Shown here piece by piece: positions 43,056-53,710 of a stretch of DNA of 64,000 nucleotides. The DNA is taken from NCBI RefSeq assembly GCF_014202975.1, contig NZ_JACHHZ010000001.1, forward strand, positions 930,001 through 994,000. The letters are read 5' to 3'. This stretch comes from Povalibacter uvarum. Lineage in GTDB: Bacteria; Pseudomonadota; Gammaproteobacteria; Steroidobacterales; Steroidobacteraceae. The position numbers and the translations under genes were made by a program. The notes beneath the pieces are model-generated. The model was not told the DNA's origin. It was given only the letters and a program-made list of their open reading frames with translations, and searched no databases. The first letter of the stretch is position 1, and every line of letters begins with the position of its first letter.

Positions 43056-44987
43056 ATGATCTCGCGATCCTCATGGAGTGGCGCTCCACGCACTCGTGCG
43101 TCTGTTGTCAAAGCAGCATGGGGCGTCGCGCTGCTCGTCGCCTTCATGAGCGCGCCTGGCGTATTCGCCAGCAACACCACGACGTACACCTACGACGCGC
43201 TGGGGCGCCTGACGACTGTCACCGGCAGCGCCAAGGGATCTGTCGCTACATACGACTACGACGCTGCGGGGAATCGCACGCAGACAACGTCGAAGTCGGA
43301 ATCGGTTGCACCATCCGCGCCGACTGGCCTGAGCGCTACCGTCGCATCAGCCTCACAGGTCAACCTTTCATGGTCTGCGTCGACGGATACCGGAGGTTCC
43401 GGCATTGCCGGCTACAGGATCTATCGCAACGGATCGCAGGTCGGCACGAGCCCGACCACGTCGTATTCGGATTCGCCGCTGACGGACGCCACGACCTACA
43501 CCTATCGCGTCGCGGCTTACGATATCGCGGGCAACTTGTCAGCACAGTCGAGCGCGGCGACTGCGACTACACCTGATGCGACGGCTCCGACGGTGCCGAC
43601 GGGACTGGCAGGCTCGGCTCCATCGTCTACGCAAGTGAATCTGAGCTGGACCGCATCGACGGACAACGTCGCTGTCGCGGGCTACCGAATCTACCGAAAC
43701 GGCAGTTTGCTGGTTTCGACGGGTCAGACCAGCTATACGGATTCCACCGTCTCTGGCACCGTGGCGTACAGCTACACCGTGGCTGCATACGACGCGGTCG
43801 GGAATCTGTCCGGGCAGTCCGCCGCAAGGAATGTGACCACCCCGGACTCCATCGCGCCATCGGTGCCGACGGGACTGAGCGCGACGCCGGCATCGCAGAC
43901 GCAGATCAACCTTTCGTGGTCGCCATCGACCGATACTGGCGGGTCCGGTCTTTCCGGTTACCGGATCTATCGCAATGGGTCGCTGATTGGCACGAGTGCA
44001 ACCAACTCGTACTCCAACTCCTCGCTCACGCCTGCCACGACGTACAGCTACAGCGTGGCGGCCTACGACGCCGCCGGCAACGCATCCGCGCAGTCGGGCA
44101 CGGTGTCGGCCACGACACCTGACAGCACTGCTCCTTCCGTTCCCACAGGGCTAACTGGTTCGGCAGCATCCGCGTCACTAGTCAACCTGAGCTGGTCGGC
44201 CTCGTCGGACAACGTAGGCGTCACTGGCTATCGAATCTATCGCGGCGGCAGCCAGATCGGCACGAGTGCTACCACTTCGTACGCGGACTCGACAGTCGTC
44301 GGCAGTACGACCTACAGCTACACAGTGGCGGCTCATGACGCAGCCGGAAATGTTTCGGGTCAGTCCGCTGTGAAGAACATTGCGACGCCGGACGTGACTG
44401 CTCCGTCGACGCCGACAGGATTGTCCGCTGCAGCAGCGGGCCCGTCGCGAATCAATCTGTCCTGGAGCGCATCCAGCGACACGGGCGGTTCTGGTCTTGC
44501 GGGCTATCGGATTTACCGCGGCGGTTCGCTGGTCACGAGCACTGCGGCGACGAGCTACAGCGACACGGGGCTCGCTGCCAGCACGAGCTATTCCTACACC
44601 GTTGCTGCGTACGACAACGCGGGCAACGCCTCGGGTGAGTCGAATACCGCCAGTGCAACGACGTTGCCGCCGGTGGTCGCATCTTTGAGCACGAGCACCT
44701 GGCGCTGGTTGAAGCGCGGATCCAACCCAACGCAGATCGATGCGGCCGTCGTGTGCACCGGTTCCGGCGGCACCGGCTCCGGCTACACCTATGCGTGGCA
44801 GTGGGTCTCTGGAGACACGGAGACGTCAGCGATCTCTCCGACGTCGAACAACACTCGCTGGTCGCGCACGGTCCCGTACATCAACGCAACGTACACGTCT
44901 GTGTGGCGTTGTCTCGTGACCGACGGTGGTGGCAACACCGGGCAGAGCAACGTCACGGTGAACTTCGTGATGAACACGCTGCAATGA
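43056..44987 (+). CDS. Secreted protein with YD motifs and five fibronectin type III domains
   Basis: 643 aa. Signal peptide at about 1-39 ([21 protein letters not shown]). Two YD/RHS-like motifs ([31 protein letters not shown]) are followed by five consecutive FN3 domains of about 93 residues, each starting APSxPTGLSA and containing GYRIYRNGS and YTVAAYDxAGN. A C-terminal domain of about 90 residues ([14 protein letters not shown]...[14 protein letters not shown]) follows. The strong sequence similarity of the FN3 units points to internal duplication. Its stop overlaps an ATG of the RHS gene (ATGA at 44984), so the two are likely one operon. A TTGACA at 42906 could be part of its promoter. 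Function: extracellular adhesion or scaffolding, by inference. Confidence 0.85.
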   Translation: MISRSSWSGAPRTRASVVKAAWGVALLVAFMSAPGVFASNTTTYTYDALGRLTTVTGSAKGSVATYDYDAAGNRTQTTSKSESVAPSAPTGLSATVASASQVNLSWSASTDTGGSGIAGYRIYRNGSQVGTSPTTSYSDSPLTDATTYTYRVAAYDIAGNLSAQSSAATATTPDATAPTVPTGLAGSAPSSTQVNLSWTASTDNVAVAGYRIYRNGSLLVSTGQTSYTDSTVSGTVAYSYTVAAYDAVGNLSGQSAARNVTTPDSIAPSVPTGLSATPASQTQINLSWSPSTDTGGSGLSGYRIYRNGSLIGTSATNSYSNSSLTPATTYSYSVAAYDAAGNASAQSGTVSATTPDSTAPSVPTGLTGSAASASLVNLSWSASSDNVGVTGYRIYRGGSQIGTSATTSYADSTVVGSTTYSYTVAAHDAAGNVSGQSAVKNIATPDVTAPSTPTGLSAAAAGPSRINLSWSASSDTGGSGLAGYRIYRGGSLVTSTAATSYSDTGLAASTSYSYTVAAYDNAGNASGESNTASATTLPPVVASLSTSTWRWLKRGSNPTQIDAAVVCTGSGGTGSGYTYAWQWVSGDTETSAISPTSNNTRWSRTVPYINATYTSVWRCLVTDGGGNTGQSNVTVNFVMNTLQ

Positions 44988-45037
44988 GCGGCAAGTTCCT
45001 CGGGCTCGAATCCAAAGAAAGCTTGGTGCGGCTAAGG

Positions 45038-48000
45038 ATGGACAAGAAGATGAATCGTCACACTGCGAAAGTCCTGGCAGTCATTACAGCTGCGATGGCG
45101 TTCAGCACGGCGTTGCGCGCTCAGGTCGTCGACGTTCCTGACGTCATCTCGCCGTTGCGGGAGGAGACAGATCGCAACGGCGTGAATGTGATCGGCGGCA
45201 AACTGACCATCGATGTTCCGGTTCTGTCAGTGCCGGGCGCACCGAATCTGAAGTTCGATCGGGTCCAGAACGTGACTCCCTACGTCAAAGGGAAGATGTC
45301 GGGCAGCGTCGGCGAATATGCCAACGGCAACTATTCGGTTCAGACAGGAACGGGTACCTCAGAAGGCTTCCAGTGTCTCGATGACGCGTGCCAGAGCGTC
45401 ACCGGAACCGGCTCCACGCTGGTCGGTAACGGTCCTTTCAGATTTCGCCAGACGAAGACCGGTGCGGTCTTCTTCTTCAACCTGAAGCACATCAAGACGA
45501 CCGGTTCGAATCCGAACACGGTGCTGTATTACGCCTCGAGCATCACCTACCCGAACGGCGAGACGATCACCTTCACCTATGACACGGCGATGCTGGGTGG
45601 GCTGACTTACTACCGCCCGACGCAGATCACGAGCAACCTCGGATTCTTCATCACCATTGCCTACCATGGAAACACGATAGGGGTCGACGACTGGAACAGC
45701 CCCAGTGTGGCGGCCATATATGCAAGTGCTGACCCCGCGACGCCCCTGGGGCGACTCACTTACGCCACTTCCAACGGGACTACTACGATCACCGATCTGG
45801 GTGGCAGGACGTACTACTGCCAGGGCTGCATCAACTCGATGCACACCTACCTCGAGACCGCCAGCGGCATGTTCCAACTCCCGGGCGAGGGAACCGCGTC
45901 GCGGCAAGTCGTCAACGTGCCGAGCAAGCCGCTCGTGTCCTCGGTGACGAAAGATGGCGTTACGTGGAACTACACCTATACCAATCTACGCAATGCCACG
46001 ACGCTGCAGACGTATCTGTACGACCGACTGACGGTGACCGGTCCGAATGGCTACAACGTTGCGTACAACATGGTCGATCACCACGAGCGTAACGCGCTCA
46101 GCAGCATCACGGATTCGATCGGGCGCTCTACGGCCTACCACTACGATTTCGCCTATCGCGTGATTCGTGCTGTCTACCCGGAAAGCAACGAAGCAAGCGT
46201 TGCATATGACGACTACGGGAACATCACTTCGCGCACTTTGACTGCGAAGCCTGGCTCCGGGCTGGCAGCTATATCGGAAAGCGCCTACTACGATACGACT
46301 AGCTGCGCCGTCGTCTCCGGTGGCCCGCTGTGCTATCGGCCGGTGTGGTTCAGGGATGCCCGCAATAAGCAGACCGACTTCGTTTACAACGCGGCTGGTC
46401 AATTAACGGAGCGAACCGATCCGGCCGACGCCAATGGGGTCAGGCGTAAGACGTATATCGAGTACGAGACGTCGACAGGCGTGAGCCGCAAGGAGGCAGT
46501 TCGAGTCTGCGGTGACACGACGACGTGCGGTACGCCAGCGGAGGCGCGCACGGAGTACGAATACTGGGGCAACACGCTGCTTCCGAGCGTCGTTCGCCGC
46601 ATCGATGCGGCACGCAGCGAGAGCCTCGAAACCCATTACTCGTATGACGCGGCGGGGCGAATGCTGAGCGAGGATGGCCCCTTGCCGGGAACTTCGGATG
46701 CGAAGTACTTCCGCTACGATGTTCATGGTCGCAAGAAGTGGGAAATCGGGCCCGCTGGCTCGAACGGGCTGCGCAACGCAAGCTACTTCGAGTATCGCAA
46801 CTCGGACGACCAACTGCTCTACACCGAGTCAGGTACGGTCACCGATCCTTCAAGCACATCGCTCACCGTCTACACCCGCACTGACGTGACCTATGACAGC
46901 CGTCGCAATCCGTCGAGCGAGGCAATCTCCGCTTCCGGGACGACATACAGCCTGATACAGCGTTCGTTCGACGATGCCGGGCGGCCCGAGTGCGAAGCGC
47001 GTCGCATGAATCCTGCCGCCTTCACGTCGTTACCTGGCGCTTGCACGCTGGGTACTGAAGGAGGCTTTGGTCCGGACCGAATCACGCGCAAAGTTCACAA
47101 CGCCGCGGGCGAACTCCTCGTTGTGCAGCGAGCCTACGGCACTCCGCTCCAGCAGAACTACGCCACGTACACGTACAGTGCGAACGGCAAACGAGCGACT
47201 GTTACTGACGCCAACGGCAATCGCGCAGAAATGCGCTACGACGGGCATGATCGCCAGAATCGCTGGGTGTTCCCGTCTAAGACGACACCTGGGTCCGTCA
47301 ACGAGAGCGACTACGAAAGTTACACGTACGACGCCGCGGGCAATCGCCTGTCGCTAAGGAAGCGCGATGGTCAGACGCTGACCTATAACTACGACGGCCG
47401 CAATCGAGTCTCGCTGAAGACTGTTCCGAGTTCAGCCACCGGGGCGGCGGGCTATGCCGTCCACTACGGATACGACGTGGATGGTCTGCAATTGTTCGCC
47501 CGTTTCGGCTCGACTTCCGGAGTCGGCATCACCAATGTTTATGACGGATTTGGACGGCTTCGGACGTCCACCAACAACATGGGCGGCGTCAGCCGCATGC
47601 TCACCTCCGATTACGATGCTGGCAGTCGCCGCAACCGGTTGACGTTCCCCGACAGCAACTACTTCACTTTCAACCACGATGGGGCAGGTCGGCTCACCGG
47701 CATTCTCGAAAGTGGCGCGACGACGGTAGCCGACTTCTTTTACGACGACTTGGGCCGGCGCGCAGATGCGTGGGTCGGCGGCGCCGTGATGAGCAACGAG
47801 TACGATTCGATCTCACGTCTGTCGGCGCTGGCGCATGAACTCTCTGGCACGGCGGCCGATCAGATTCTGACGTTCGGCTACAACCCAGCATCGCAGGTCA
47901 TCACGCGAGGCGAGAGCAACGATGCCTACGTGAACATTACGCCGGATACGCCTGCTCGCAGCTACAACGTCAATGGCCTCAACCAGTACACGAGTGTCGC

Positions 48001-49147
48001 TGGTTCGGTTCACACGTACGACCTGAATGGCAATCTCACCTCAGGCAATCTCACCCCAGAGGGCGTAACGAACTTTGTCTACGACGCTGAGAACCGGCTG
48101 GTGTCGGCGAGCGGTGCGAAGAACGCAACGTTGGCGTATGACCCGATGGGAAGGTTATTTCAGATTTCGGGCGGAGGTAGCACCACGCAGTTTCTGTACG
48201 ACGGTGACAAGCTTGTGGCCGAGTACAGCGGTGGCGCCCTGATGCGCCGATATGTGCACGGCGCCGGAGTCGACGAGCCCTTGCTATGGTACGAAGGCGC
48301 GGGCCTCACCACACGACGCGGTCTCTTCGCCAATCATCAGGGTTCGATCGTGGCGGTGGCCGACGCGAATGGTGGGGTGGTTGGGGTCAATGCCTATGAT
48401 GCTTATGGCGTGCCCGGCCGACCTGGGGCCGGCAACATAGGGAGATTTCAGTACACGGGGCAAATTTGGTTGGCGGAGCTGGAGCTGTATCACTACAAGG
48501 CGAGGTTCTATTCGGCGACGCTGGGGAGGTTCTTGCAGACGGATCCGATTGGCTATGATGACAACACCAACCTCTATGCGTATGTGGGCAATGACCCAAT
48601 AAACAGCATGGATCCGAGCGGGACATGCGATACGGGCACGAACATAAAGGGCGCCGCAGCATCCGACTGCAAGGTGGATGAGTCCTATGCGTTTGCAGAG
48701 GCGATGGCCGCCTCGCGGAAAGAGCAGGCAGACAATAAAGCGGCTGAGCAGCAAAGTCAGTACAGCGTTGACAAGGCGGTTGACCGTCTAAATAGCTGCG
48801 CTACCGCTCAGTCCCAAGGTGTTTGCGCGACACGAGTTCGAGAGGCGGTCGAAGCGGGAGGGATTGCTCTCGATAGGACCACATATGCGAAAGACTATGG
48901 ACCTTCACTTGAGAAGGCAGGGTTCCGACAGTTGGACGTCGGCCCGGACTATCAACCCCAAAAGGGAGACATCGTGGTCATGCAGGGAATCTCCACCCGA
49001 CCCGAAGGTCATATGCAGATGAACAACGGCGAGCGATGGGTCTCGGATTTCAATCAGAGACTAAACACAAGGCCAGGTGCTATCTGGCCAGGACCTGGTT
49101 ATGAAAGGGAGCGGCCAAGTTATGAAGTTTATCGTTACGGCCCTTAG
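45038..49147 (+). CDS. Sec-exported RHS-repeat protein with C-terminal CHAP/NlpC-like putative toxin
   Basis: 1369 aa from the ATG at 45038. The ATG at 44984, overlapping the previous stop, is an alternative. A signal peptide ends near TALRAQ. Residues 30-1180 are YD repeats ([33 protein letters not shown]). The RHS core ends with [20 protein letters not shown] and [18 protein letters not shown] at about 1170-1195. The variable tip (about 1196-1369) contains [15 protein letters not shown] with Cys1263 and KGDIVVMQ, then EGHMQM with His1325 and WVSDF, the Cys-His arrangement of CHAP/NlpC-P60 amidases. Predicted peptidoglycan hydrolase. The tip DNA is visibly less GC-rich than the core. There is no PAAR domain, so delivery by the T6SS is not indicated. 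Confidence 0.85.
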   Translation: MDKKMNRHTAKVLAVITAAMAFSTALRAQVVDVPDVISPLREETDRNGVNVIGGKLTIDVPVLSVPGAPNLKFDRVQNVTPYVKGKMSGSVGEYANGNYSVQTGTGTSEGFQCLDDACQSVTGTGSTLVGNGPFRFRQTKTGAVFFFNLKHIKTTGSNPNTVLYYASSITYPNGETITFTYDTAMLGGLTYYRPTQITSNLGFFITIAYHGNTIGVDDWNSPSVAAIYASADPATPLGRLTYATSNGTTTITDLGGRTYYCQGCINSMHTYLETASGMFQLPGEGTASRQVVNVPSKPLVSSVTKDGVTWNYTYTNLRNATTLQTYLYDRLTVTGPNGYNVAYNMVDHHERNALSSITDSIGRSTAYHYDFAYRVIRAVYPESNEASVAYDDYGNITSRTLTAKPGSGLAAISESAYYDTTSCAVVSGGPLCYRPVWFRDARNKQTDFVYNAAGQLTERTDPADANGVRRKTYIEYETSTGVSRKEAVRVCGDTTTCGTPAEARTEYEYWGNTLLPSVVRRIDAARSESLETHYSYDAAGRMLSEDGPLPGTSDAKYFRYDVHGRKKWEIGPAGSNGLRNASYFEYRNSDDQLLYTESGTVTDPSSTSLTVYTRTDVTYDSRRNPSSEAISASGTTYSLIQRSFDDAGRPECEARRMNPAAFTSLPGACTLGTEGGFGPDRITRKVHNAAGELLVVQRAYGTPLQQNYATYTYSANGKRATVTDANGNRAEMRYDGHDRQNRWVFPSKTTPGSVNESDYESYTYDAAGNRLSLRKRDGQTLTYNYDGRNRVSLKTVPSSATGAAGYAVHYGYDVDGLQLFARFGSTSGVGITNVYDGFGRLRTSTNNMGGVSRMLTSDYDAGSRRNRLTFPDSNYFTFNHDGAGRLTGILESGATTVADFFYDDLGRRADAWVGGAVMSNEYDSISRLSALAHELSGTAADQILTFGYNPASQVITRGESNDAYVNITPDTPARSYNVNGLNQYTSVAGSVHTYDLNGNLTSGNLTPEGVTNFVYDAENRLVSASGAKNATLAYDPMGRLFQISGGGSTTQFLYDGDKLVAEYSGGALMRRYVHGAGVDEPLLWYEGAGLTTRRGLFANHQGSIVAVADANGGVVGVNAYDAYGVPGRPGAGNIGRFQYTGQIWLAELELYHYKARFYSATLGRFLQTDPIGYDDNTNLYAYVGNDPINSMDPSGTCDTGTNIKGAAASDCKVDESYAFAEAMAASRKEQADNKAAEQQSQYSVDKAVDRLNSCATAQSQGVCATRVREAVEAGGIALDRTTYAKDYGPSLEKAGFRQLDVGPDYQPQKGDIVVMQGISTRPEGHMQMNNGERWVSDFNQRLNTRPGAIWPGPGYERERPSYEVYRYGP

Positions 49148-49685
49148 CTTCATGTGGGCACTAGCTGCGTGCGCGGAAGCTATTCCAATGCAGGACCCGC
49201 TTCTTGCATTGAGCTTCGATCCTGGCCATGTAAAGTTCGAGGCTGCTCCGGATGTGGTGCTAACAGCGGAGAAGAAAAAAAGAGGAACTTGGTATCTATT
49301 TGCTAAGTACGCAGACGAGAAGATTGCGAATCGGAGTTACCTTTTGGTTTCAGGCATGGTCGAGGTATATGGAGATACTTCTCCGCAACGAGTGATTGGA
49401 GCGGAACCTGATTTTGGCTTTGTGGCGCAGTGCGACGGCATGCAATGCCGAGTACTAGGAGTTCCGGACAGAATGTTCGACGATCTTGGTTTGCCGCATC
49501 ATGCCGTTGTCGGACTAGCCACAGATGCAGTTAGCAGGTTGATCACGGCATTTGGTGGTAAAGATCATCTTCAGAAGAAGCTTGATGACCTCGCGTCTGC
49601 TGCCGAGGGGTTCTATATACCGGCTGAAATGTCGCGTGCTCTTCAGGCCGCTGGGCTCGATATGAAGGCGTGGAAGACGGGATAG
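49122..49685 (+). CDS. Putative periplasmic lipoprotein immunity protein for the RHS-CHAP toxin
   Basis: 187 aa from the ATG at 49122, overlapping the RHS 3' end by 26 bp. The N-terminus [17 protein letters not shown] carries a lipobox (LAAC), so a lipid-anchored periplasmic protein is likely; signal peptidase I cleavage is the alternative. No domain is recognised. The mature part mixes beta segments ([27 protein letters not shown]) with a helical C-terminus ([22 protein letters not shown]). Codon use is more AT-rich than in neighbours (runs of aag/gaa/ttt), as often seen in exchanged toxin-immunity tips. An immunity function against a cell-wall toxin is inferred from location, overlap and localisation. 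Confidence 0.65.
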   Translation: MKFIVTALSFMWALAACAEAIPMQDPLLALSFDPGHVKFEAAPDVVLTAEKKKRGTWYLFAKYADEKIANRSYLLVSGMVEVYGDTSPQRVIGAEPDFGFVAQCDGMQCRVLGVPDRMFDDLGLPHHAVVGLATDAVSRLITAFGGKDHLQKKLDDLASAAEGFYIPAEMSRALQAAGLDMKAWKTG

Positions 49686-49840
49686 AGGTGTACCGCAGTT
49701 CACACCCCTCTTGCTGGAAGTTGCAGGAGCGATGCGGCGATCCAGCGGCTTCGGTCCTGGGCCCGTAGATGCGTACGTTTCTATCAGCGCTACACGAAGT
49801 GGCGTTCTACATTGCGGGGCAAGGCTCGGAGTCTTCGCCG

Positions 49841-51718
49841 TCACTTCCTCTTCACCCTAAACCCCAACAACACATTCCCCGGCGGCTGCCTGAAACCGCC
49901 ATAGCCCGATCCCACGAACAGCATGCCGTCACCCGCAAACACCGAGTGGCTATCGATGCCACCGCCCTTGCCGGGAATCCCATTCACAGTTTCGAAGTCG
50001 CGCAGCGTGTCGTATTGCCACACGATGTCGCCAGTTGCCGCATCGTAGATGTAGATGCGGCCGTCGAGCGCGCCAGCGACAACTGATTTGTCCACCACCA
50101 GCGGCGCCGCAGAAAGACCGTACTTCTCATGGCACAGGTCGTAGCGTTTGTCGCGACCATTCGAGCAGTCCGGCGTCACGGGTTTGCGCCACGCAACCTT
50201 GCCCGTATCGATGTTCACCGCGTTCATACCAGGTTCGGGCACATAGCTGCCCGCGGCTGCAAACGGATCGTTGATCGGCGCAAACACTCGCTCGTCATCG
50301 ACGGCGATTCCCCAATGAATGCCGCCAAGCGGGGTGCCGTGTCCGAATGTCTGGCGCCAGAGCACGCGACCTTTGTCATCCGGATCGAGCGCCCAGAGAT
50401 CGCCTGATTTCTGACCGGCGAGGAGAACGTCCTTGCCATTCGGACGCCGTGAGATGACGACCCCGGCGCCGAAGTCGTAGTCCTTCAGCACACTGTCTTC
50501 AGGCTTCGGGCAGTTCGGTCCGGATTTCGCAGAATCAGCCTGACAGCCGAGGTGCCACACGTCTTTGGCAAGCGCCTGGAAACTCCATTTGAGGTCGCCC
50601 GTCGCGAGATCGATCGCGAGAATCGCATCGCTCGTCGTCGTTGCAGGCAGCGATGTGTTCTGTCCCGTCGCTGCGTACGTCACGGATCGTTTCTCATCGA
50701 CGGAAGGTGTCGACCAGATCGGCGCACCGGAAGGACCGCGCAACTTGACGCCGGTCGGGCTCGTCTTGCCGGTGTATTGCGCGTCCTCCATCGTGTGCGC
50801 AGTCCAGAGCTTGTTGCCGGTGACGGCATCGAGTGCGACGACAGCGCCGTGTCCAGTGCAGCACTCGAACGTCGGGTTCGCGCCGCTGCCCACACCTGAT
50901 GATGAGACCGGGACGATCACGCGGTCCTTGTAGAGCACGGCGGCGCCGGTGATCTGACCTTGTTTGTCGTGTCTTCCTTCAGCCTTCCACAGCAGCGCGC
51001 CTGTCTTCGCATCGAGTGAGTGGATGTTCGCTCTGGCGTCGCCGAAGATGATTGCCTTCTTGCCGCTCGTGCCGAGTTCGCCGTACGAGACGGAGGAGCG
51101 CAACGGAACGCCTGCATCGTAAGCCCACTTCACACAGGCTGTACGCGTGTCGAGCGCAAGCAGTTTCCCAGCCTGGCCCGCGGAGAAGAACATCGTCGAG
51201 CCCACGATCACCGGCGACGCGCGCAGCGATGTGGTCTTCGGGAATGCGATTGCCCACGCCAGTTCGAGGTTGGGGAGATCCGCACTCTTGAGACCAGCCT
51301 GAGTCGCTGTGAGCCGCCGACTGTTGCGGTGATCCGTGCCGAACATCGACATCGACGCTGGCTGAGTCAGATCGACGTCGCGTGCGTCCGGTTTGCACAT
51401 CATGCCGGCGACCCAATCCGCGGGCGCCGCATCGGGTGCTGCGAGATAGCCGAGGAGATCCGGGAACTGCTCCTTCGGAACGATCGCGCCTTGCTGCTGC
51501 ATCACGCCTTCTGTCAGCACTTGCCGCAGATGCTGTGCATTCATCTGCTGCAACGCCGAGAGCGCAGGCGCACGCGTTGCCGGCTGCGCGTGGCATGCGG
51601 CGCAGTAGGTGTCGTAGACCTTCTTGCCGGGATGATCGGCCCGCAGTTCCTGAGCAAGAGCGGGCGCGATCGAGGCAGCGGAGAGGAGCGTTGCGAGCGC
51701 GATCGTTTTGGTTTTCAT
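49841..51718 (-). CDS. Periplasmic cytochrome c / PQQ-type quinoprotein dehydrogenase (polyvinyl-alcohol dehydrogenase-like)
   Basis: 625 aa. Signal peptide MKTKTIALATLLSAASIAPALA, then a small c-type cytochrome domain with CAACH at about 39-43 and a downstream Met-containing segment. From about 130 onward there is a WD-like quinoprotein propeller (LLALDTRTACVKWAYDAG, VVALDAVTGNKLWTAHTMED, ILAIDLATGDLKWSFQA, IYIYDAATGDIVWQYDT). The sequence FECCTGHGAVVALD holds adjacent cysteines like the vicinal disulfide of quinoprotein dehydrogenases. It oxidises an alcohol and passes electrons to the fused heme. The exact substrate is unknown; the PVA-dehydrogenase label is the nearest family. Divergent from the gene at 51914. 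Confidence 0.85.
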   Translation of the reverse strand: MKTKTIALATLLSAASIAPALAQELRADHPGKKVYDTYCAACHAQPATRAPALSALQQMNAQHLRQVLTEGVMQQQGAIVPKEQFPDLLGYLAAPDAAPADWVAGMMCKPDARDVDLTQPASMSMFGTDHRNSRRLTATQAGLKSADLPNLELAWAIAFPKTTSLRASPVIVGSTMFFSAGQAGKLLALDTRTACVKWAYDAGVPLRSSVSYGELGTSGKKAIIFGDARANIHSLDAKTGALLWKAEGRHDKQGQITGAAVLYKDRVIVPVSSSGVGSGANPTFECCTGHGAVVALDAVTGNKLWTAHTMEDAQYTGKTSPTGVKLRGPSGAPIWSTPSVDEKRSVTYAATGQNTSLPATTTSDAILAIDLATGDLKWSFQALAKDVWHLGCQADSAKSGPNCPKPEDSVLKDYDFGAGVVISRRPNGKDVLLAGQKSGDLWALDPDDKGRVLWRQTFGHGTPLGGIHWGIAVDDERVFAPINDPFAAAGSYVPEPGMNAVNIDTGKVAWRKPVTPDCSNGRDKRYDLCHEKYGLSAAPLVVDKSVVAGALDGRIYIYDAATGDIVWQYDTLRDFETVNGIPGKGGGIDSHSVFAGDGMLFVGSGYGGFRQPPGNVLLGFRVKRK

Positions 51719-51913
51719 GTTCGGGTTTGTACAAGAAGTCCTGGTCCGCGCTACGACAAGAAAGGTCAGTGCCCGCTCGAGGGTGGCGCATCGCTAACCA
51801 TCGATACTTGTTCATATTTGACGAACCTTCACACGGCCCGCGAATAGACTGCGCCCCGTCGAGTCCAGCGGATGGCCCGCTGACTCATCCCGATTCTCGT
51901 CTTGGGGGAGCGC

Positions 51914-53035
51914 ATGAAATATCTGTCTCGCGCAAAGAGGATTCTGCAGGTCGGCAGCGTCGCTGTGGCGATCGCAGCATCGGCCACGGTCGCTACGGCG
52001 GCGGAGTGGTCGAAGCCGGTTCTGGCGAAGGGTTACAAGGTGCCGCGCACGGCCGACGGTCATCCTGATTTCCAGGGCAACTGGACCAACGCTTCGCTGA
52101 CATCGCTCGAGAGACCGGCTCAGTTCGGCGATCGCCTCGTGCTCACGCCTGAGGAAGCAGCACAGATCGAAGGCACTGCGGCGGACCACGTGGAGAAGAA
52201 TGCTCTGCCGACCGATCCGAAGCTCGGCATCCAGGATCTGCCGAAGGATTGCGGTTACGGTTTCTCCGGCACGAACTGCGGCTACAACAATTTCTGGGTG
52301 GATCGCGGCAGCCAGGTGACGCGCGTCAACGGCGAAGCGCGCAGCTCATTCCTCGTCTATCCGAAGAACGGACGTCTGCCTGCGGTGCTGCCGGAAGCGC
52401 GTCAACGTCTCGCGGCGAAGTCTGCAGCGTTCCGCAAGGGCGCGGGTCCGGTCGACGGTCCCGAGATTCGTTCTCTCGGCGAACGCTGCCTGATGTCCTT
52501 CGGTTCGAGCGCGGGCCCGCCGATGACACCGCAGATGTACAACAACACGTACACGATCGTGCAGAGCAAAGACACGGTCATGATTCTGGTCGAGATGGTC
52601 CATGACACTCGCATCGTGAAGCTCAATGCGGATCACGCTCCGGCCGGCATCAAGAAGTGGATGGGCGATTCAGTGGGCCGCTGGGAGGGTGACACGCTCG
52701 TCGTCGAGACGACGAACCTTCACCCGCAGCAGTCCATTCGCGGTGCGAACGAGAACGTGAAGGTCACCGAGCGCTTCACCCGCGTCGCTCCCGATCAGAT
52801 CCTGTATCAGTTCAAGGTCGAGGACCCGACGGTCTGGGCCGATGTCTGGATGGGCGAAGAGATCATGAGCGCGACCAACGAGAAGCTCTACGAGTACGCG
52901 TGCCATGAAGGCAACTATGCGTTGCCGGGCATCCTGGCTGGCGCACGTGAGGAAGAGCGCGTTGCGGCCGAGAAGGGCCAGGCCCTGCGCAAGAAGACGG
53001 CCGCCGAGGTCGAGAAGGAACTGGAAGGCGAGTAA
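51914..53035 (+). CDS. Secreted protein of unknown function, paralogue of the gene at 61708
   Basis: 373 aa from the ATG at 51914 with GGGGGAG upstream. Signal peptide ends near ATVATAAEW. Characteristic blocks: PRTADGHPDFQGNWTNASLTSLERP, RCLMSFGSSAGPPMTPQMYNNTY, IVQSKDTVMILVEMVHD, KKWMGDSVGRWEGDTLVVETTN, and YEYACHEGNYALPGILAG. The same blocks occur in the 61708 protein. I know this type as recurrent secreted hypotheticals in Acidobacteria and some Proteobacteria but no activity. The charged C-terminal tail (EEERVAAEKGQALRKKTAAEVEKELEGE) is helical. It is divergent from a cytochrome/PQQ dehydrogenase and ends at a clear terminator. A TTGACG at 51818 may mark its -35. Confidence 0.85.
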   Translation: MKYLSRAKRILQVGSVAVAIAASATVATAAEWSKPVLAKGYKVPRTADGHPDFQGNWTNASLTSLERPAQFGDRLVLTPEEAAQIEGTAADHVEKNALPTDPKLGIQDLPKDCGYGFSGTNCGYNNFWVDRGSQVTRVNGEARSSFLVYPKNGRLPAVLPEARQRLAAKSAAFRKGAGPVDGPEIRSLGERCLMSFGSSAGPPMTPQMYNNTYTIVQSKDTVMILVEMVHDTRIVKLNADHAPAGIKKWMGDSVGRWEGDTLVVETTNLHPQQSIRGANENVKVTERFTRVAPDQILYQFKVEDPTVWADVWMGEEIMSATNEKLYEYACHEGNYALPGILAGAREEERVAAEKGQALRKKTAAEVEKELEGE

Positions 53036-53057
53036 GTCTCGAGTCGATCGATCCCGA

Positions 53058-53099
53058 AACGCGCGGGCCTGGCAACGGGCTCGCGCGTTTTTTTCTTTT
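53058..53099 (+). terminator. Rho-independent terminator
   Basis: AACGCGCG pairs with CGCGCGTT, with extra GGCC/GGGC pairing inside, and is followed by a T-rich tract (TTTTTTTCTTTT). It lies 22 bp after the stop of the 51914 gene. The T-tract serves the plus strand. Confidence 0.9.
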
Positions 53100-53128
53100 A
53101 TGCGTCGGCGCGTTCCCGCCGTCGTCGT

Positions 53129-53428
53129 TTACCGATCTTGCGGCGTCGAGGGAGAACGCTTGTCGGGCTCGTCCTGGATCGGGCCTGCCTCGCCGATCGG
53201 CGGTGAAGCTGCCGGGGCAGGCGCTTCTGTCGAACCTTCGACCAGACCTTCGACCAGACCCTCGACTTGAGGCGCAACTGCAGGATCAGGGGCCGACGCG
53301 GCAGCGGGCGCGACCGGCGGCGCGACCTTGTCGGGCGGCGGTGGACTCGAAGGCGGAATCATCAGCGTGGCCGTGACCGCCACGATAGCGACCGCACCGA
53401 ACGCCACGACAGCGAAACGATTGCTCAC
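53129..53428 (-). CDS. Small membrane-anchored Pro/Ala-rich protein
   Basis: 99 aa from a GTG at 53428 with GGAG 7 bp upstream, which supports this small gene. One N-terminal hydrophobic segment (FAVVAFGAVAIVAVTATLMI, about 5-24) acts as an anchor or uncleaved signal. The rest is low-complexity Pro/Ala (SSPPPPDKVAPPVAPAAASAP) with a repeated VEGLVEGLVEG run caused by a 12-bp tandem duplication at about 53234-53265. Function unknown; possibly a periplasm-facing linker protein. It converges with the terminator of the previous gene. Confidence 0.6.
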   Translation of the reverse strand: MSNRFAVVAFGAVAIVAVTATLMIPPSSPPPPDKVAPPVAPAAASAPDPAVAPQVEGLVEGLVEGSTEAPAPAASPPIGEAGPIQDEPDKRSPSTPQDR

Positions 53429-53539
53429 GAGCGATCTCCGTAGCTCACGGGTCCGAGTCCGAAGTCTGCGCTGTCTCAGGGGACAGAAGCCACCCTGAAT
53501 TTGCGGTCCTGCTCCAGGGGATGGGCTTGGATATACTCA

Positions 53540-53556
53540 CCTGCAAAATTTGCAGG
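53540..53556. promoter_or_regulatory. Near-perfect palindrome upstream of lemA
   Basis: CCTGCAAA, one central A, then TTTGCAGG: an 8-bp dyad in an AT-richer patch about 155 bp before the lemA start and 112 bp before the divergent small gene. It could be an operator for either. No regulator is known from the sequence. Confidence 0.35.
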
Positions 53557-53578
53557 GACAAGGGAGGCCTCGACCGTC

Positions 53579-53598
53579 ATTCCCGCGAACGCGGGAAT
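53579..53598. repeat. REP-like dispersed palindrome
   Basis: ATTCCCGCG pairs with CGCGGGAAT around AA. The context (cgtcattcccgcgaacgcggg) is the kind of short extragenic palindrome scattered in many proteobacterial genomes. A related copy is at 57449. A second GC-rich inverted pair (CACCCGC, GCGGGTG) follows at about 53623-53640. Confidence 0.7.
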
Positions 53599-53710
53599 CC
53601 ATCCGGTTTCAGGAAAGATGGGCACCCGCCTGCGCGGGTGCGACGGGGTGGCGCGACGCAAAAACACCACGCGAGCTGAGCATAATGCGCCACAACAGGA
53701 GGGGAGCTAA

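Noticed and set aside
42845-43576. Plus-strand open frame of 243 codons overlapping the FN3 gene
   Set aside because: It runs out of frame through the signal peptide and first FN3 domain of a well-supported gene and shows no domain.
43280-44660. Possible DNA tandem repeat or CRISPR-like array
   Set aside because: The roughly 280-bp periodicity is explained by five homologous FN3 domains in one protein; there are no spacers or short constant repeats.
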